Positions 61,350 to 64,000 of a DNA stretch of 64,000 nucleotides are shown piece after piece. Numbering within the stretch: position 1 is the first letter of the stretch; the number at the start of each line of letters is the position of its first letter. A program made the translations under genes and the position numbers. This stretch comes from Clostridium sp. CAG:678 (GTDB lineage: Bacteria > Bacillota > Clostridia > Oscillospirales > Acutalibacteraceae). The stretch covers positions 54,591 through 118,590 of the forward strand of contig HF991825.1 of the NCBI GenBank assembly GCA_000431535.1, given 5' to 3'. The notes beneath the pieces were generated by a model. The model did not search any database and had not been told where the DNA came from. It worked only from the letters and a program-made list of their open reading frames with translations.

Positions 61350-61760
61350 TCAAAATGGAAGGTCCTCGTCATCATCTATAACCTCAAAATCACTTGCTGA
61401 GGTTTGCTTCGTAGAGATTGGATGGCTTTCTTTTTCTTCTTTTTTGTAGCCGCAGAATGAAATTTCATTGGCTCTGATATAAGTGGTTTTTCTGCTGTTT
61501 CCTTCTTTGTCTGAATAATTGTTTGTTTCGATCCTACCGGTGAGGCTGATCATATCACCTTTTTTGAAATACTTTGAAACAAAATCAGCCGTTTTACGCC
61601 AGGCAACCACGTCAACAAAGTCGGCTTTGTATTCTCCGTCTTTATTTTTGTAAGGTCTGTCTGAAGCAATCTGAAATCTTGTAACTGCTATGCCGGTTGG
61701 TGTGATGCGGAGTTCGGGATCAAATGTAAGTCGTCCTTGGATAGAAACACTATTTATCAT
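61350..61760 (-). CDS. ssb: Single-stranded DNA-binding protein
   Basis: A 136-residue Ssb. The OB-fold shows INSVSIQGRLTFDPELRITPTGIAVTRFQIASDR, DFVDVVAWRKTADFVSKYFKKGD and the acidic tip DDDEDLPF that recruits partner proteins. ATG 61760 follows AAAGGAT; the longer ORF lacks a site. As part of a conjugative element it protects transferred single strands; it is not the chromosomal copy by context. Confidence 0.93.
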   Translation of the reverse strand: MINSVSIQGRLTFDPELRITPTGIAVTRFQIASDRPYKNKDGEYKADFVDVVAWRKTADFVSKYFKKGDMISLTGRIETNNYSDKEGNSRKTTYIRANEISFCGYKKEEKESHPISTKQTSASDFEVIDDDEDLPF

Positions 61761-61794
61761 AATTAAAATCCTTTCAAAAATATTATAAAATATG

Positions 61795-61860
61795 TTGACA
61801 ATAATTATAAAAAGGGTATAATATAATTGCGTACGGAAAGACGAACGCATATTATATAAT
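61795..61860 (+). promoter_or_regulatory. Toxin-antitoxin promoter and imperfect inverted repeat
   Basis: TTGACA (61795-61800), 16-base spacer, TATAAT (61817-61822). Right after it lies an imperfect inverted repeat: ATATAATTGCGT (61821-61832) and ACGCATATTATAT (61845-61857) around a 12-base centre. The dyad overlaps the start region and precedes GGAGATGATAGT-ATG, so it is the likely antitoxin operator. Confidence 0.7.
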
Positions 61861-61872
61861 GGAGATGATAGT

Positions 61873-62121
61873 ATGTATAATGTGAATATAACAAATGCCA
61901 GAAGCAATTTGTATAATCTTGTGGATATGGCGATAAACGACAGCGAGCCCGTAAATATCGTTACGAAAAAAGGAAATGCTGTGCTGATCAGCGAGGCGGA
62001 TTATAACGCATTGATGGAAACGCTTTACCTTTCTTCAGATCCCGAATACAAGAAATCTTTGCTTGACGGTATGAATACTCCGGCAGAGGAATGTGCAGAT
62101 GAAAGCGAGCTGCAATGGTGA
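61873..62121 (+). CDS. Antitoxin, Phd/YefM family
   Basis: An 82-residue protein. VNITNARSNLYNLVDMAINDSEPVNIVTKKGNAVLISEADYNALMETLYL is the Phd/YefM DNA-binding domain with the linker; the acidic C-terminal tail (PAEECADESELQW) should wrap the toxin. GGAGATGAT precedes the ATG. Its end overlaps the toxin start by seven bases. Confidence 0.92.
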   Translation: MYNVNITNARSNLYNLVDMAINDSEPVNIVTKKGNAVLISEADYNALMETLYLSSDPEYKKSLLDGMNTPAEECADESELQW

Positions 62122-62387
62122 AATATACTTTGAAATTTACAAAACTTGCGGTTAAGGACAGTAAAAACCTTAAAGAGGCAGGTCTTGACGAAAAAGCAAA
62201 GCGCCTTTTGAGAATCATAGAAGAAGATCCGTTTCGAAATCCTCCCCCATATGAAAAACTGATCGGGGATCTGAGCGGAATGTATTCAAGGCGTATCAAT
62301 ATTCAGCATCGGCTTGTCTATACCGTTGATGAAAAGGAAAAGATAATAAAGGTCTTGCGTATGTGGAAACATTACGAAATGAAATAA
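62115..62387 (+). CDS. Toxin, YoeB/Txe family mRNA interferase
   Basis: A 90-residue RelE-fold protein. LKFTKLAVKDSKNLKEAGLD, LLRIIEEDPFRNPPPYEKLIGDLSGMYSRRINIQHRLVYTV and the C-terminal MWKHYE carry the catalytic Glu, Arg and His of YoeB, a ribosome-dependent endoribonuclease. The pair is a stability module of the element. Confidence 0.92.
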   Translation: MVKYTLKFTKLAVKDSKNLKEAGLDEKAKRLLRIIEEDPFRNPPPYEKLIGDLSGMYSRRINIQHRLVYTVDEKEKIIKVLRMWKHYEMK

Positions 62388-62395
62388 TGGATAAT

Positions 62396-62428
62396 TAAAA
62401 AGGTGTGCACTGGGTGCGCACCTTTTTA
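62396..62428. terminator. Bidirectional terminator
   Basis: AAAAAGGTGTGCAC / GTGCGCACCTTTTT (one G-T pair). Shared by the toxin gene and the coupling protein gene. Confidence 0.85.
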
Positions 62429-64000
62429 ATTATCAAACATTCCCTTAGTAAGTTTATTCTTTTCTAACGCGCCGAGCATTCTGATCTTTTCACTGTCAAG
62501 CACCTTAATTTCTCTAAACTTGAATTCGATTTCCTGTTTGTATTCCGGATAAACCTTGCAGTAATCTGAATACATAGGTAATTTTGCTTTCATGCTGATC
62601 TGTTCATTTGTACCGCCTGTTTTAATCACAATGAATGTGCCAATGGGTATGGCCATGATTTCTTCCGGAAGCATAAGCGGCCTTTTGATCATCTGATATG
62701 TTGATGTATTGTCCTCATCAAGAATATTATAGATTCGTGTACGTCTTGCGATTGTTCCTGAAAGAACGGTTTTAGATCCAAGAATATCAGATAGTCTTTT
62801 GGCTGTATCATATGCGGTCGGTGCAACATAAGTGAACATTAGCATTTGTGATGAATCAAGTATTATCTCTTCAAAAGTTTTGTTGTAACTTTTCTTAAGT
62901 TGCGAAAAACTCTGGATCGAATAAAGAAATCTTATTCCCCTTGAACGAGCAGCCGTAAACAGAGAATCTACATCTTTGATTGCCGGCATATTTCCAAATT
63001 CATCCCATAAACATAGCACTTTGCGCGGCAAGGTTTGATTTGGGCTTGACTCAGCTATATCTATCAACTGCGTTGTAAAGTATCTTATAAAAAGACTTGC
63101 GAAAAAATGGCGTGAAGTGTCTTCATCAGGGCATATGAGAAAAATTGCTGTAGGTCGGTTGATGAAGTCTTCAGCGTTAAATTCTATATTATGACCGCAG
63201 ATCATTTGCTCGAGTTCTGCGTCAATGAACTCAAGCAGTTTTGATAGTGCTGATGAAAACACATTCATGGAAGTTCGTACATCAGCCTTCACGCTTGCTG
63301 CAACATAGTTTGTTATCCTTGTGTCGTCTATATATCTAAGCAGTTCCATAAGCTTGGAACGCTGCTGTCCGCCTTCTATATTACCGTTTTCAATAAGGCC
63401 GTTTAATTCTACTATCAGTTTGAAAACAGATATTATGTGACGCTCCCCATCTGAACCGTACTGAGATACCATAAGGATGAGTCCGGTTATCAGCCCCTGT
63501 GAAGTATTGTTAAAGAAATCCGATGAACTGTCTTTGACTTCGCCCATTATGTTTTTAACTATGCTTGAGGATACTTGTTTAGCATACCTTTCAGCTCTGG
63601 CATAATGGCGCAGTTTTTCCTCTTCATTGTCTGTGCCCTTGTATTTGTCAATTTCTTCATTAACGCCGTTCATCAGATTGAACTGGGGACTTAAAAGGGG
63701 GTGGCGGAAATCCAAAAACAGAATTTTGTAACCGCACTCTTCAAGTTTATACCCTGAACTTTTAAAGTTTTCGCTTTTTACATCAAGAGATAAAATACTC
63801 GCACCGTTTCCTGTCCGGCGGTTTACCTCTGCATTATAGTAGAGGGTCGGAAGAAAAACAGATTTTGTTTTGCCGGCTCCTGGGGGAGCCATAAGACAAA
63901 GCGTTTTGTCAGTCTGTTCTGTTATCCAAGTGCCGTTTTCACGGCCAACAACAAAACCGGGTGCATCTTCTTTGCCGTCTGGTACAAAAGAATAGTTTTT
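62426..64000 (-). CDS. Conjugative coupling ATPase, VirD4/TraG family (5' end outside window)
   Basis: At least 524 residues, open to the window edge, with PGFVVGRENGTW before the first Met of the partial frame. Walker A is APPGAGKTKSV, Walker B LCLWDEFGNMP; SIQSFSQLKKSY is the usual Gln-rich sensor region, and DSSQMLMFTYVAPTA and GTFIVIKTGG fit T4CP C-terminal blocks. The N-terminal membrane part is missing beyond the window. It marks a type IV conjugation system, so the AT-rich region belongs to an integrative conjugative element or plasmid-like insertion. Confidence 0.94.
   Translation of the reverse strand, partial: KNYSFVPDGKEDAPGFVVGRENGTWITEQTDKTLCLMAPPGAGKTKSVFLPTLYYNAEVNRRTGNGASILSLDVKSENFKSSGYKLEECGYKILFLDFRHPLLSPQFNLMNGVNEEIDKYKGTDNEEEKLRHYARAERYAKQVSSSIVKNIMGEVKDSSSDFFNNTSQGLITGLILMVSQYGSDGERHIISVFKLIVELNGLIENGNIEGGQQRSKLMELLRYIDDTRITNYVAASVKADVRTSMNVFSSALSKLLEFIDAELEQMICGHNIEFNAEDFINRPTAIFLICPDEDTSRHFFASLFIRYFTTQLIDIAESSPNQTLPRKVLCLWDEFGNMPAIKDVDSLFTAARSRGIRFLYSIQSFSQLKKSYNKTFEEIILDSSQMLMFTYVAPTAYDTAKRLSDILGSKTVLSGTIARRTRIYNILDEDNTSTYQMIKRPLMLPEEIMAIPIGTFIVIKTGGTNEQISMKAKLPMYSDYCKVYPEYKQEIEFKFREIKVLDSEKIRMLGALEKNKLTKGMFDN

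Noticed and set aside
1-64000. CRISPR arrays
   Set aside because: No series of regularly spaced direct repeats was seen; the repeats found are the 160-bp pair, a 22-base pair and short regulatory repeats.

Overview
The window reads as the chromosome of an anaerobic, low-to-moderate G+C Firmicute, most likely a gut clostridium. This rests on the gene types (two rubrerythrins, a flavin reductase and a Fur/PerR regulator; Tex, MurA, YycJ-like and RlmH housekeeping genes; BceRS-BceAB-type modules; L-fucose and beta-galactoside use), on frequent TTG/GTG starts with strong purine-rich ribosome binding sites, and on intrinsic terminators after most units. No species is claimed.

Layout. 1-9.6 kb: end of a rubrerythrin gene, CorA-type transporter and tex, nadBC, a HAD phosphatase with a GPH-family symporter, and a metallophosphoesterase. 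9.7-16.3 kb: CNNM/CorC protein, murA, then a compact run of MBL hydrolase, rlmH, GNAT, methyltransferase and an EEP-family hydrolase. 16.4-25.5 kb: a putative small structured RNA with its own promoter, Nudix and MBL proteins, a PurF-type enzyme, a second GPH symporter, a peroxide-stress unit (perR, reverse rubrerythrin, flavin reductase), a PIG-L deacetylase and a 49-residue protein. 25.5-41.4 kb: a NatAB-like ABC exporter behind a riboswitch-like leader, a broken GH29 fucosidase, a GH35 beta-galactosidase, a BceRS-BceAB-like resistance module, an Imm-5-like protein, and an AraC regulator divergent from fucA-fucK-fucI. An exact 160-bp piece of the broken fucosidase recurs after fucI. 41.4-49.0 kb: a nine-gene minus-strand operon (dat, DUF4392, pxpB, pxpC, DUF1445, pxpA, alr, a YbaK-type deacylase, rlmA) that puts D-amino-acid and 5-oxoproline chemistry together.

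49.3-57.8 kb: a deletion scar joining an ABC ATPase to a response regulator in front of an intact histidine kinase, then xth, tRNA-Val, several small accessory genes (one Nudix gene frameshifted), a kinase-like protein and asnB. tRNA-Thr and tRNA-Tyr lie at 57.84-58.01 kb. Right after tRNA-Tyr comes a hairpin-rich stretch, then a sharp shift to AT-rich DNA with a NERD-domain protein, a DUF2806-like protein, an HTH protein, Ssb, a YefM/YoeB-type toxin-antitoxin pair and a VirD4/TraG coupling ATPase running off the window end. This is best read as the left part of an integrative conjugative element inserted next to the tRNA genes.

The items most worth a second look are the split D-glutamate-cyclase/5-oxoprolinase operon, the structured leader of the NatAB-like operon, the NERD/DUF2806 pair at the element edge, the exact 160-bp direct repeat around the fucose region, and two unassigned structured RNA candidates (16.4 kb and 58.0 kb).
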